Assembly: GCF_012524075.1 (NCBI RefSeq)
Contig: NZ_JAAZUI010000022.1
Span: forward strand, 1-57,073
Reading direction: 5' to 3'
Length of the DNA: 57,073 bases
DNA from: Lutibacter sp. B1
GTDB taxonomy: Bacteria; Bacteroidota; Bacteroidia; Flavobacteriales; Flavobacteriaceae
A program made the translations under genes and the position numbers. This document shows positions 43,157 to 52,489 of the stretch, piece after piece. The notes below the pieces were generated by a model. That model ran no database searches and was not told where the DNA came from. It saw only the letters and a program-made list of their open reading frames with translations. Each line of letters starts with the position of its first letter. Position 1 is the stretch's first letter.

Positions 43157-45214
43157 ATGGAAAATCACGAGCAGCACAAACACAACGAAATGGATCATTC
43201 TAAAATGAAAAAGGGTGGTGGAGACCATTCGGGTCATAATCCGGGTCACGGAAAAATGGGTCACGACCATCATAAGATGATGATTGCAGACTTTAGAAAA
43301 CGATTCTGGGTAACGCTAGTCCTAACAATTCCTATCTTGTTCTTCTCGCCAATGATTCAAGATTTTTTTGGATATGAGTTCTTACTTCCAGGAAATCCTT
43401 ATGTACTGTTTGCATTCTCTACCATTGTATATTTCTATGGTGGCTGGCCTTTTCTTAAGGGTTTTGTTTCCGAAGTAAAGAATGGTGCACCAGGGATGAT
43501 GACACTTATATCTATGGCAATAAGTGTGGCTTATTTCTATAGTTCTGCAACCGTTTTTGGTTTAGAAGGTGTTGATTTCTTTTGGGAACTGGCAACTCTA
43601 ATCGCAATTATGCTTGTAGGTCATTGGATAGAAATGAAAAGTGTCCTAGGTGCATCAAAAGCTTTACAACTTTTAGTAAGTATGATGCCGGCGGAGGCAC
43701 ATCGCGTTAAAGGTGATACTATCGAAGATATTTCACTCGAAGATTTATTAAAAGATGATGTAATATTGGTAAAGCCGGGAGAGAAAGTTCCTGCCGATGG
43801 AATTATTATTGAAGGTACAAGTTATCTAAATGAATCTATGCTTACGGGAGAGTCAAAACCAGTAAAAAAAGATGAAAAGGATAAAGTAATTGGAGGTTCG
43901 GTAAACGGCAATGGTAGCATAAAGGTAAAAGTAGAGCATACGGGCAAAGATAGCTACCTAAACAAAGTTATCACAATGGTAGAGGAAGCCCAGAAGACCA
44001 AATCCAAAATGCAAAACCTTTCCGATAGAGCAGCAAAATGGCTGACTTATATAGCTTTGGCGATTGGTTTTGGTACGTTAGCAGTTTGGTTGATTTTAGG
44101 CTTTCCATTTGTCTATGCTTTAGAAAGAATGGTTACCGTTATGGTTATTGCTTGTCCACACGCTTTAGGGCTTGCCATACCTTTGGTAGTTGCAATCTCT
44201 ACATCAGTATCTGCACAAAACGGATTGTTGATTCGTAATAGGACTGCATTTGAAGAATCACGTAAAATTTCAGTCCTGCTTTTTGATAAAACGGGAACGC
44301 TAACCAAAGGGGATTTTGGCGTGACACGCATCGAATCTGTAACTGAAGCGTATTCAACCGAAGAAATTTTACGACTGTCTAGTGCTTTGGAACAGAGTTC
44401 AGAACATCCTATTGCCGTAGGTATTATTAAGAGAGTTAAAGAGGATAATATTACCATCCCAAAACCCGAAAACTTCAATGCAATTACTGGTAAAGGCGTA
44501 GAGGCAAATGTAGAAGGCAAACAAGTAAAAGTGGTTAGTCCTGGTTATTTAAGGGATGAAAAAATAACTATTCCTGAAGATGCTTATAGTGACGCTGCTG
44601 AAACTGTCGTTTTCATATTAATCGATGGACAATTAGCGGGATATATCGCTCTTGCCGATGAAATAAGACCCGAATCTGCCGAAGCTATCAAAATATTTAA
44701 AAAGAACAATATTAAAGTGTTGATGGCTACAGGCGACAATGAACAAACAGCTAAAGCTGTTAGCGATAAGCTTGGTCTAGATGGTTATTATGCTGAAGTT
44801 CTGCCTCATCAAAAGGTTGAAATAGTAGAAAAGTTACAAAATAAAGGAGAATTTGTGGCTATGACGGGAGATGGTGTAAATGATGCACCGGCACTTGCCA
44901 AAGCTAATGTTGGAATTGCAGTTGGTTCGGGCACCGATGTGGCTGCTGAAACAGCTGATATCATATTAGTGAATAGCAACCCTCAAGATATTGCCAACCT
45001 AATATTATTTGGAAAGGCTACCTACAATAAAATGATTCAAAATCTAATCTGGGCAACAGGATATAATGTAATAGCTATTCCACTAGCGGCTGGTGTACTA
45101 TATTCTTCAGGCTTTGTTTTAGGACCAGCAGTGGGAGCAGTATTAATGAGTTTGAGTACAATTATAGTGGCCATTAATGCACAGCTATTGAAGCGAAAAA
45201 TCGGTAAAAAATAA
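43157..45214 (+). CDS. copB: CopB-type (P1B-3) copper/silver P-type ATPase
   Basis: 685 residues. No HMA domain; instead a His/Met-rich tail (1-42, HEQHKHNEMDHSKM and similar). CPH motif at 333-335 (VIACPHALGLAIP), TGES actuator at 230-233, DKTGT phosphorylation site, SEHPIAVG, and GDGVNDAPALAKA. CPH and a His-rich N-terminus define the CopB group, which exports Cu(II) or Ag(I). It complements the CPC pump CopA on the other arm. Terminal gene of the plus-strand cargo. Confidence 0.92.
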   Translation: MENHEQHKHNEMDHSKMKKGGGDHSGHNPGHGKMGHDHHKMMIADFRKRFWVTLVLTIPILFFSPMIQDFFGYEFLLPGNPYVLFAFSTIVYFYGGWPFLKGFVSEVKNGAPGMMTLISMAISVAYFYSSATVFGLEGVDFFWELATLIAIMLVGHWIEMKSVLGASKALQLLVSMMPAEAHRVKGDTIEDISLEDLLKDDVILVKPGEKVPADGIIIEGTSYLNESMLTGESKPVKKDEKDKVIGGSVNGNGSIKVKVEHTGKDSYLNKVITMVEEAQKTKSKMQNLSDRAAKWLTYIALAIGFGTLAVWLILGFPFVYALERMVTVMVIACPHALGLAIPLVVAISTSVSAQNGLLIRNRTAFEESRKISVLLFDKTGTLTKGDFGVTRIESVTEAYSTEEILRLSSALEQSSEHPIAVGIIKRVKEDNITIPKPENFNAITGKGVEANVEGKQVKVVSPGYLRDEKITIPEDAYSDAAETVVFILIDGQLAGYIALADEIRPESAEAIKIFKKNNIKVLMATGDNEQTAKAVSDKLGLDGYYAEVLPHQKVEIVEKLQNKGEFVAMTGDGVNDAPALAKANVGIAVGSGTDVAAETADIILVNSNPQDIANLILFGKATYNKMIQNLIWATGYNVIAIPLAAGVLYSSGFVLGPAVGAVLMSLSTIIVAINAQLLKRKIGKK

Positions 45215-45286
45215 ATGAAAAGGAAAGAAAAACTCAACATGATATTTTTAATCCTGTTGAGTTTATTTGTAGTGATATTAGGTTAG
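45215..45286 (+). CDS. Possible 23-residue membrane peptide behind copB
   Basis: Starts one base after the copB stop and encodes MKRKEKLNMIFLILLSLFVV plus ILG: a basic head and one helix. The frame overlaps an inverted repeat (45230-45264), so its composition may only reflect a terminator. Real gene or chance is open. Confidence 0.3.
   Translation: MKRKEKLNMIFLILLSLFVVILG
45230..45264 (+). terminator. Hairpin between copB and the convergent tra operon
   Basis: AAACTCAACA (45230-45239) and TGTTGAGTTT (45255-45264) form a perfect 10-bp stem with a 15-nt loop, followed by ATTTGT. It is the best candidate stop for the plus-strand cargo transcript before the oppositely oriented traN. The loop is long and the T run weak. 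Confidence 0.5.
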
Positions 45287-45428
45287 GTTATGATATTTTA
45301 ATACAAACCCTCAAATATTATACAGAAAGATTAGCTTTAAAAGACAAATCCTGATGGGAACATTTCTAAAGTGATAATATGCAGATATTTGGATAGTGTC
45401 TTTTTGATATTATCAAAAGCATTCTTTC

Positions 45429-46247
45429 TTAAAATTTAGTTTCCAAAACCATGCGTCGACTCCCCTTCAGTTCTTGTAATTCAATTTGTAATTTCTCATT
45501 ATCTCCTAACACAAATTTTGGAAGTACATAAATAAATTTATGACGTTGTCCTTTGTGAATAATACTTGGCATTTTATGTTTATATATTTCTTTTAGTCGC
45601 AAACTTTGATAGGATGCTTTTTTCTTTTTATTACCATTGGTTCTGTAAACATTCAAATAGTCAATTTCAAAATCAATCTTGGAATTATTTCTTATTTCAA
45701 TAACCAAATAGACTTCAGAAGCATTGTATGCTATTTTTTGCAACTGTACTTTTACTCCTTTTTTACGTTTTGTAGCAATATTTTTTAATTTTGAACTTAA
45801 TAGGTATTCACTAAACTTTTGGTAATTAGGAATTCTTGTTGCTTGTTTATTAATTATCGGTTTCGTATGTTTTACTGCAATTTTTATAGGTTTTTCATTG
45901 CCTACACTTTCTTTTTCTGTAATAAAATAGTTTATTTTTTTAAGCTGTTTTTTATATTTTAAAATATAACTATACACCTGTCCATTTTCTGTAATTGTAA
46001 GCAAATTACTTTCTGCTCCTGGTGTGGCTTGTAATAACCCAAAATATTGCTGCTTTTCACGATTGTAATTAAATACAAAATGTTCAGATCCTGTGATTGC
46101 TTGTCGGATTGGATTTGGAAAAAACAACGCCACGCTTTTCTCTTCATTTGCGAAAATGGTATCTAATTTATGTGGTAATTGACCTTTTAATTGTGCAACT
46201 GATGCTAGTGAAAATAAAAATAGAAGTATTGATAGATATCTTTTCAT
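45429..46247 (-). CDS. traN: Conjugative transposon protein TraN (VirB9-like)
   Basis: 272 residues with a signal peptide (SLASVAQ). The N-terminal beta domain has DTIFANEEKSVALFFPNPIR and NLLTITENGQVYSYILKY; the C-terminal domain has ASEVYLVIEIRNNSKIDFEI. This is the DUF4138/TraN pattern of Bacteroidetes conjugation systems, equivalent to the VirB9 outer-membrane core component. Last tra gene here, 11 bases after traM. Confidence 0.9.
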   Translation of the reverse strand: MKRYLSILLFLFSLASVAQLKGQLPHKLDTIFANEEKSVALFFPNPIRQAITGSEHFVFNYNREKQQYFGLLQATPGAESNLLTITENGQVYSYILKYKKQLKKINYFITEKESVGNEKPIKIAVKHTKPIINKQATRIPNYQKFSEYLLSSKLKNIATKRKKGVKVQLQKIAYNASEVYLVIEIRNNSKIDFEIDYLNVYRTNGNKKKKASYQSLRLKEIYKHKMPSIIHKGQRHKFIYVLPKFVLGDNEKLQIELQELKGSRRMVLETKF

Positions 46248-46258
46248 AAGAATAAGTT

Positions 46259-47194
46259 TTAGTAAGTACCTTTTGTTGGTTTTAGGATTAATTTGTAGTT
46301 TCCTGCAATGGTAACTTTTACATTTTTGTTAGTTCGTTGGAATATTTTTTTGACCCCACTAACTTGTGGTACTCCAGCGATATTAATATCATCTACAATA
46401 TCTCCAACAACTTGCTGCCTTGCTTCGGCTTGAAAACTATTTTCGATATAAATTCCTTCATTTCCATCTTGCAAATCATAAGCTTTTAGATGAATTGGAC
46501 GGTGATTAATATTAGTAATGACAATTATTACCCGATTGGGTTTAAAACTCACAAAACCATAAATGTTTGTGTTTTTTGGAATGATTGTCCCTCCAATAAG
46601 TGCATCATTTATAAGGCGCATTTTTAAACGGTAATTTTTCTTTACGGTTTGCGCGCCATTTACAGTTACATAAATATTGGAATCTGTAGATTGAATCGTG
46701 AGCTCTTCCTCTTTTTTAGGAACTGAAGCAAAAAATAATTGATGCTCCAATACTAATTGTTTGATCTGGATGGTTTTGTTTAATTCAATAGTTTCAATCG
46801 TATCTATTTGAATCTTTTTTATTGGAGTACGGATTTCAGGTTTACGATAACTTCTATCTGAATAACTGATGCGTCCTTGATTGTAAATACTATCTACCAA
46901 ACGCATCTTTTCTTTGGTTAATAACTCAGCATCATAAACGCCCATAGAATCTAATAGTCGCTCATCATACATACTTGGTGCATTGGTCTGCCTTGTTTCT
47001 TTTAAATCATTTAATGCTTCTAGTTTTGAATCGTACTCTTTTTGTTCATCTATTAATATTGGTATTGGAATTTGATTACTTTCAATAGTAGGCTCCTCAT
47101 CTTCTGAAAATTTTATAACAGTATAGAAACCTATAAAAAGTACAACACATAAAATAATCGCTACAAACACAATTTTATTCTTTTCCACTTTCAT
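46259..47194 (-). CDS. traM: Conjugative transposon protein TraM (VirB10-like)
   Basis: 311 residues: one TM helix (VFVAIILCVVLFIGFYTVI), a Pro/Glu-rich periplasmic linker, and a C-terminal VirB10-like beta domain with LINDALIGGTIIPKNTNIYG and FVSFKPNRVIIVITNINHRP. It spans the envelope as the core scaffold. The start overlaps the traK stop by about 20 bases, leaving no room for traL. Confidence 0.88.
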   Translation of the reverse strand: MKVEKNKIVFVAIILCVVLFIGFYTVIKFSEDEEPTIESNQIPIPILIDEQKEYDSKLEALNDLKETRQTNAPSMYDERLLDSMGVYDAELLTKEKMRLVDSIYNQGRISYSDRSYRKPEIRTPIKKIQIDTIETIELNKTIQIKQLVLEHQLFFASVPKKEEELTIQSTDSNIYVTVNGAQTVKKNYRLKMRLINDALIGGTIIPKNTNIYGFVSFKPNRVIIVITNINHRPIHLKAYDLQDGNEGIYIENSFQAEARQQVVGDIVDDINIAGVPQVSGVKKIFQRTNKNVKVTIAGNYKLILKPTKGTY

Positions 47195-47801
47195 AATTTT
47201 CTATTTTTTTTAGTTTATTTTCAAAAAAATTGGTAATCAATAATCCGTGAGTGTTGTTAGGAAAATTCCGATCAACGTGAATGATATTTCCGGTAGTCGT
47301 TAATTCATACATGTCAATTATTGACCCTCGATTAATTTCAAATACCGTGTTGGTTTCAAACTGATAAGGTGCTGTTTGCAGGTCAATTATGGAAGTAATT
47401 TCTTTGACTTTTTGCACCAAAGAATATTGAATCAATCGATTGTAAACTCCCTCTGCTTTTTTTTGTTTGTACAAATCATCGATTGAACTATTCCCAAGCC
47501 ATAAGGCTTTCTCCAAATGCTTTTCATAATTACTGGCATCAATATGATAAAAATAACGATGGAAAAGTTCTAGATGTGACAAAACTTCAACTTCTAAATT
47601 TTCTTTTTGTGAAACTAATTTTATTGGAATCGCACTTCCATCTGTGCCTACTACAAAAGCATTATTAACCGTTTCTTTATACAATTTGATCACCGAGATT
47701 ACCGATACCATACTGGTAGCAATTGCTCCAATAATTACAGCAAGTACAATAAAACGATTTAACTTTAGCACTTGGTAGATATTTTTATAGGGTGTTTTCA
47801 T
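47175..47801 (-). CDS. traK: Conjugative transposon protein TraK (VirB8-like)
   Basis: 208 residues from ATG at 47801; an upstream start at 47834 would overlap traJ. One TM helix (FIVLAVIIGAIATSMVSVIS) and a periplasmic domain with HLELFHRYFYHIDASNYEKH and GSIIDMYELTTTGN, the TraK pattern. Inner-membrane assembly factor of the transfer channel. Confidence 0.88.
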   Translation of the reverse strand: MKTPYKNIYQVLKLNRFIVLAVIIGAIATSMVSVISVIKLYKETVNNAFVVGTDGSAIPIKLVSQKENLEVEVLSHLELFHRYFYHIDASNYEKHLEKALWLGNSSIDDLYKQKKAEGVYNRLIQYSLVQKVKEITSIIDLQTAPYQFETNTVFEINRGSIIDMYELTTTGNIIHVDRNFPNNTHGLLITNFFENKLKKIENYESGKE

Positions 47802-47823
47802 AATTTCTTTTATTAAATCCGCC

Positions 47824-48654
47824 TTAGGCAGCAAAGAGTTTAAATGTAAATGAGGTAGCTTTTCGATACAATTTGAATTTCAATAGTACTATAAAACCAA
47901 TAGACCCCAGCTGTAATAAAGGTGCAAACAAATGGTTGCCCCAATCTGTGCCAAATAGATTACTCCAGAAGTTGGTATTGATTTCAGTATAGAGATTATT
48001 TACAAAAACATTCACTAAAAAAAATGCTGGTACTAACATATATACTCCTGCATAGAGTTTAAAAAAATTATAGGCCAGTGTTCGAAACTTTTCAAAGACC
48101 GCCAAACTGATTACCAATGGAAAAAAGGCTTGCATAATTCCTAATAAAAAGAAACGCTCTGCCAAGAATAGCGGATAAATAAACAAATCCAACAACCACA
48201 AAAACATAGCGATGATAAAGGATATTATTTTCAGTCCATACAACGGAGTGACCAGAGCTTCATACAACATTGCCATTGCTTTTTTAGCTGCTTCCAATGC
48301 ACCTACCTCCTGCTCTAAATCGATGTCTTGTAGTTGTAATGGAAGGAGTGCTGGAGCTGTATCTCTATATTGAGATTCTATAGCCACTAGTATGCTATCG
48401 AATACTCCCAATACTTGTGTAGAGAAAATGACCAGTATGATCACTGCAAAATTCTTTGCCAGCTCGGAAGGTGTTAAACCCCACGTATAACCTTCATTAC
48501 TTGCAACTCCTTCATTGTACTTTTTTAAAATATTTATCAGAAAAAATAATATCGCTAATGTTTTCATTCCAGTTATGGTGTACTGAGAGAAATCACTGCT
48601 TTTAATGGTGGTAAAAATGGTATCTATATATTCTAATCCTATGCTAAGTATCAT
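47824..48654 (-). CDS. traJ: Conjugative transposon protein TraJ (VirB6-like)
   Basis: 276 residues, polytopic with about six TM helices; EGYTWGLTPSELAKNFAVII and LGIMQAFFPLVISLAVFEKF blocks as in TraJ. Forms part of the inner-membrane channel. 17 bases after traI. Confidence 0.88.
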   Translation of the reverse strand: MILSIGLEYIDTIFTTIKSSDFSQYTITGMKTLAILFFLINILKKYNEGVASNEGYTWGLTPSELAKNFAVIILVIFSTQVLGVFDSILVAIESQYRDTAPALLPLQLQDIDLEQEVGALEAAKKAMAMLYEALVTPLYGLKIISFIIAMFLWLLDLFIYPLFLAERFFLLGIMQAFFPLVISLAVFEKFRTLAYNFFKLYAGVYMLVPAFFLVNVFVNNLYTEINTNFWSNLFGTDWGNHLFAPLLQLGSIGFIVLLKFKLYRKATSFTFKLFAA

Positions 48655-48671
48655 TGTTTAATGTATTATTT

Positions 48672-49265
48672 TTAATAGGAAGTTTCTCTTTCATTGATTT
48701 TGGCTTGTAGTTCTCTAAAAGCAATAATTTCTCGATAACGCTTCGTCTTTGCTTCAATTTCCGCTACCATTTCTTTGGATTGTAATTCCTTTTCTTTAAG
48801 CACTTCAGCGCGCTCTGCATCTGTCATTTTAAGGTTATTACTGGATAATATCTGGTCGATATAATCCAAACCTTCCAAAGAATTTTCTATAATGGCATTA
48901 AAGGATTTTGATATGCGATTGACTTCATCTTGTTTGATATATGGTGAATTTAAAATTTGCCTCAAATCACTTTGTACAACATCAAACAATCGCTGATTGT
49001 TTTTTGCCATTTCTCGCACAGCTTTTAATTGCCGTATCACATTATTTACTTTTTCAATATTCTCTTTTTGTTGTTTTAAAAATTGAACTGTTTTTAATAA
49101 TTGTGAAGTCTGTTTCGCTGATTCTATCAATGATTTTGCTAAACTGATAAAATTCGTATTGTCATAAACAGGCATCCCCTGGGCCGTAGCACGGCCAGGC
49201 AATAATAAAATCAGCATTAACGTTAGAGCTATTACTCCTATTTTGATATTTTTTTCTGTTTTCAT
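48672..49265 (-). CDS. traI: Conjugative transposon protein TraI-type (DUF4141, VirB5-like)
   Basis: 197 residues with a signal peptide ending GRATAQG, then a coiled-coil body (QTSQLLKTVQFLKQQKENIE ... RELQAKINERETSY) as in DUF4141/TraI of CTnDOT-like elements. It is probably a periplasmic or pilus-tip component. 21 bases after traG. Confidence 0.85.
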   Translation of the reverse strand: MKTEKNIKIGVIALTLMLILLLPGRATAQGMPVYDNTNFISLAKSLIESAKQTSQLLKTVQFLKQQKENIEKVNNVIRQLKAVREMAKNNQRLFDVVQSDLRQILNSPYIKQDEVNRISKSFNAIIENSLEGLDYIDQILSSNNLKMTDAERAEVLKEKELQSKEMVAEIEAKTKRYREIIAFRELQAKINERETSY

Positions 49266-49286
49266 TTGTTTATATTTTAATGGTTA

Positions 49287-51698
49287 TTAATTTGATAGTT
49301 GTTGTTTGACAAATATGGCAATAGCCTCTTCCATATTATTTGTCTTTTTATAAATCGCCATTATGGCGTCACTTTCTTTTCCATCTGTTAAGTAAGCTGC
49401 ATAGACTTCCTTTGGAACTTCTAACCTGAAAATATTACTTACTTTACCTATCTTGATGAAGATTTCAGTGTACTTTCTCGAACCTGTAAAATTGTTGCGA
49501 ATAGATTTTAATTGGTTTAAATCATGAGCTGAAAGATTCAATCGCTTTTGTAATTCATCATAGCCTTTTTCATTGCGGAGACTATACACAACCTGAGTAT
49601 TTTCAAGAATGCTTGCTGATGTAGCATTGACTGGCAATTGATTTATTGATTGCAGGATAATTCCAATAGCACCATTTTGTTTCCGAATGGCTTGGTAATA
49701 AAACTCAACACTTTCCAATACATTTTCAAATTTGAGTTGTTTGGCAAACTCATCAAACAAAATGATTCCTTTTTCTGAACGGTTGCGCCAAATAGTGCGT
49801 TGAATGGCTGATTTAATCAGCTTCAACATCACCGATAAGATTTCTTTATTATCTTTTACTTCATCGAGTTCAAATACAATCAATCGCTTGTCTTCAATCT
49901 TATTGGTTTGATCTTCGCTTGTGTTGAATAAAAAACTGTACAAACCATCCCCAACATATTCTGAAAGAATGTGTAAAAAGTTATAAATACTAAAATAAGT
50001 TTCTTGAATATTAAGTTCTTGAATTAAGATGTCTTTTCGGTCATCTACAAACTGGTACAAACTTGTCAGGGAATGATTATTTTGAATGAATTTATAATAA
50101 TAAAGAAGTACTTTTTTGATGGCAACTTCTTCTGCTTTGGTTGCTTTTTTTCCAGATGCTAACAATTCCAATATAAAAATAGATAGATCTTCTAAACGTT
50201 CTGGTGTTAAATCACTTTCTTTAGAAATATAAAATGGATTGATTCCTAAGTTCTTTCCTTGCTCGTACCGAAGTATGATATGATCTTTTGGATAGAGCTT
50301 GGCGAACTTCGAATAAGAACCTCCTAAATCTATAATAACCAGCCGGACGTTTTGTTCAAAATACTGCCTTAAAATATTATTGGCTAAAAATGATTTTCCT
50401 TCGCCTGTTGGTGCGAAAATGGCAAAGTTCCGTGCCTTGATTCTTTTCTTTTTTTCATCCCAAACATCCTTTAATACAGGTATGGTATGCTGACGATCAT
50501 TAAAGATGATTCCCGTTGCATCGGACATATAATTAGTATTGTTGATATATAAGCAAAGTGCGTGTTTTAAATCAGTTACATACAAATCTTCATTAGAAAA
50601 ATTTGAAGCAAAAGAGCAATAAGAGTTTAAAAAGAAGTTTTTTCGCTCTTCTCCTTTTGGATAATAGGGAACAATGTCTAATTCTTTGAACGCTGCTTTG
50701 ATCTTAGAGGCAACACTTCCTAGCTGCCCAGCTTCTGGGCTCCAGAAGATGATGTTTAGATGTCCTCGAATAATTCTGGAAGCATCGTCTTCATTGATTT
50801 TAGCTACAATGGCTTCAATCTTTTTTAATATAACTTTATTCTGAGTTCCAAAATTGGAGCTTTTATTCAAGGCTTCAATTTTCTTTTCCAGTAGCTTTCT
50901 CCATTTATGCTTGTCATCTAAATAAATGATTTGATTAACGATATGATTTTCATCTAAACTCAATCCTAAATCATCGATAAATCCTTGATGAAAAACAAAA
51001 TCATCAGAAGTAAATTTATCATTGGTTTTGCTACTCTGAACTACATCTCCAAAACAAAGTTCACTGTTAACTGTCAATACATCAAAATGATTTTCACCAA
51101 TGGCTATTTCATTTTTATTTAACTCAATATCTGTATTAAAACCATCATTAAATCCATTGAAATAAGCATCCGTGATATCTACAATTTGATTTTCATTTAA
51201 TGGTGTTAGCGATATTCTTCTAGAATTATTGATATAGGAAACAGCATCTGAAATTGAAGTAATAAATTCTTTAACCGTATGATCGAATTCCTGATGAATT
51301 CCTTTTTCTAACTTTCTAAATGGGTTGGTAAATTTAGAAGCATTCAAAGCCTTATTTTTAGGAAGGATGAAATATAAATAGGAGCTGTGTTTAACATAGT
51401 TTCTTCCTTTAAAATAATTGTGCGTTGCTTTTTGCAAGAAAGTACTGTCAGGTAATTTATCTGCCTCATAGTGTCCTTTTTGATAAATGTCTTGTTTATG
51501 TATAACAGTAGCAGTCGGCAAGGATTTAAAAGCCTGAAACCAACAACTGTGGATATCTTCAAAATCCTTTTCTGAAAGAGAATACACTTCAGGCAAAAGA
51601 CTTTTATAGCATAGTACCACACTGCCATTACTAGCCATCAGCACGTTTTGCTCGACTGATAAAATTGGATGGTATGTAGAAAGATTAATTTTCTTCAT
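49287..51698 (-). CDS. traG: Conjugative transposon ATPase TraG (VirB4-like)
   Basis: 803 residues. C-terminal ATPase domain with Walker A PTGEGKS (430-436) and Walker B GIILFDEFAKQL, plus the IRKQNGAIGIILQSINQLP motif; the N-terminal half binds the membrane complex. Energises assembly of the transfer apparatus. Start overlaps the traF stop by 14 bases, so the two are coupled. Confidence 0.93.
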   Translation of the reverse strand: MKKINLSTYHPILSVEQNVLMASNGSVVLCYKSLLPEVYSLSEKDFEDIHSCWFQAFKSLPTATVIHKQDIYQKGHYEADKLPDSTFLQKATHNYFKGRNYVKHSSYLYFILPKNKALNASKFTNPFRKLEKGIHQEFDHTVKEFITSISDAVSYINNSRRISLTPLNENQIVDITDAYFNGFNDGFNTDIELNKNEIAIGENHFDVLTVNSELCFGDVVQSSKTNDKFTSDDFVFHQGFIDDLGLSLDENHIVNQIIYLDDKHKWRKLLEKKIEALNKSSNFGTQNKVILKKIEAIVAKINEDDASRIIRGHLNIIFWSPEAGQLGSVASKIKAAFKELDIVPYYPKGEERKNFFLNSYCSFASNFSNEDLYVTDLKHALCLYINNTNYMSDATGIIFNDRQHTIPVLKDVWDEKKKRIKARNFAIFAPTGEGKSFLANNILRQYFEQNVRLVIIDLGGSYSKFAKLYPKDHIILRYEQGKNLGINPFYISKESDLTPERLEDLSIFILELLASGKKATKAEEVAIKKVLLYYYKFIQNNHSLTSLYQFVDDRKDILIQELNIQETYFSIYNFLHILSEYVGDGLYSFLFNTSEDQTNKIEDKRLIVFELDEVKDNKEILSVMLKLIKSAIQRTIWRNRSEKGIILFDEFAKQLKFENVLESVEFYYQAIRKQNGAIGIILQSINQLPVNATSASILENTQVVYSLRNEKGYDELQKRLNLSAHDLNQLKSIRNNFTGSRKYTEIFIKIGKVSNIFRLEVPKEVYAAYLTDGKESDAIMAIYKKTNNMEEAIAIFVKQQLSN

Positions 51699-51969
51699 AA
51701 TGTAAGTGGCTTGATTTTTTATTAGTTATGGTCTGTGGAAATACTTTTTGAAAATGAAGCAATGCTGGATGTTTCGTAATATGTGTTAAGGCAATATATA
51801 ACACAGCATTTATGACAAAAACAGAAATAATCACCATAAAACTGAACGAAAAGATGATAAATAGCAATGAGCAAATAACACAAATCATCATCAGCGCAAA
51901 CAATGCTATCGGCAAGCCCATAATCACGGCGCTTTTTCTAATATTTTTATAGATTTCGAATTTCTTCAT
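51685..51969 (-). CDS. traF: Conjugative transposon protein TraF (DUF4133, VirB3-like)
   Basis: 94 residues with an amphipathic start, two TM helices (VIMGLPIALFALMMICVICS, then the following FSFMVIISVFVINAVLYIAL) and a polar tail; the DUF4133 arrangement. Between traE and traG, as in other Bacteroidetes conjugative elements. Confidence 0.87.
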   Translation of the reverse strand: MKKFEIYKNIRKSAVIMGLPIALFALMMICVICSLLFIIFSFSFMVIISVFVINAVLYIALTHITKHPALLHFQKVFPQTITNKKSSHLHYEEN

Positions 51970-52006
51970 AATTATTAATGTTTAATTGCCTACTATCGCT
52001 TATTGA

Positions 52007-52294
52007 CTAGACTACGATACCTATTAAATAAGTGAAGATGCCTACTACTGCTCCTGCAATAAGGACAAATACCAATACTCTAGTAATCCCCTTTTTTAAA
52101 TCAGCATTTTCTCCAAAGAAATGTCCTGCATTAAACAAGAACCCTATTAAGAAAATGACTCCTAAAATAATGGGGAAAATGGCTCTGATAGTATCGGAAA
52201 CATCATTTACGGAATCTTCAATACCTCCAATTTGTGCAAAAAGGGAAGTTGAAATAAGAATGAGCAGACTGGTTAGATAATGTAATTTTTTCAT
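52007..52294 (-). CDS. traE: Conjugative transposon pilin-like protein TraE (DUF4134, VirB2-like)
   Basis: 95 residues: signal (LTSLLILISTSLFAQIGGI) and two hydrophobic helices (AIFPIILGVIFLIGFLFNAG and VLVFVLIAGAVVGIFTYLIG). Matches DUF4134/TraE, the probable pilin. First gene of the minus-strand tra operon. No traA-D lie upstream in the window. Confidence 0.88.
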   Translation of the reverse strand: MKKLHYLTSLLILISTSLFAQIGGIEDSVNDVSDTIRAIFPIILGVIFLIGFLFNAGHFFGENADLKKGITRVLVFVLIAGAVVGIFTYLIGIVV

Positions 52295-52355
52295 AATAAA
52301 ATTGCTTTAAAATTTGTTTGATTTTTATAATTGAAAAATAGTGTATATTGTAATT

Positions 52356-52380
52356 CAAAATACTGATTATCAGTATTTTG
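52356..52380. promoter_or_regulatory. 25-bp perfect palindrome in the divergent tra/amidase promoter region
   Basis: CAAAATACTGAT-T-ATCAGTATTTTG: 12-bp arms around one base, lying between the divergent starts of traE and the amidase. It has the shape of a dimeric repressor operator. The binding protein is unknown and may be encoded elsewhere on the ICE. Confidence 0.6.
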
Positions 52381-52414
52381 TTAATAAAATAAAATTTAAA
52401 TTAGATACTATTTC

Positions 52415-52436
52415 TTTGATGTGAATTGACATCAAA
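52415..52436. promoter_or_regulatory. 22-bp inverted repeat TTTGATGT-N6-ACATCAAA
   Basis: Perfect 8-bp arms with a 6-base spacer, 35 bases right of the first palindrome and close to the amidase start. Probably a second regulatory site for the divergent unit. Confidence 0.5.
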
Positions 52437-52489
52437 TTGTATGAAAAATAGAAAGTACTATGTTGATAAGTCTAAAATTTTGGAAGTTG

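Noticed and set aside
44113-44520. 135-codon minus-strand frame inside copB
   Set aside because: Antisense to conserved P-type ATPase motifs.
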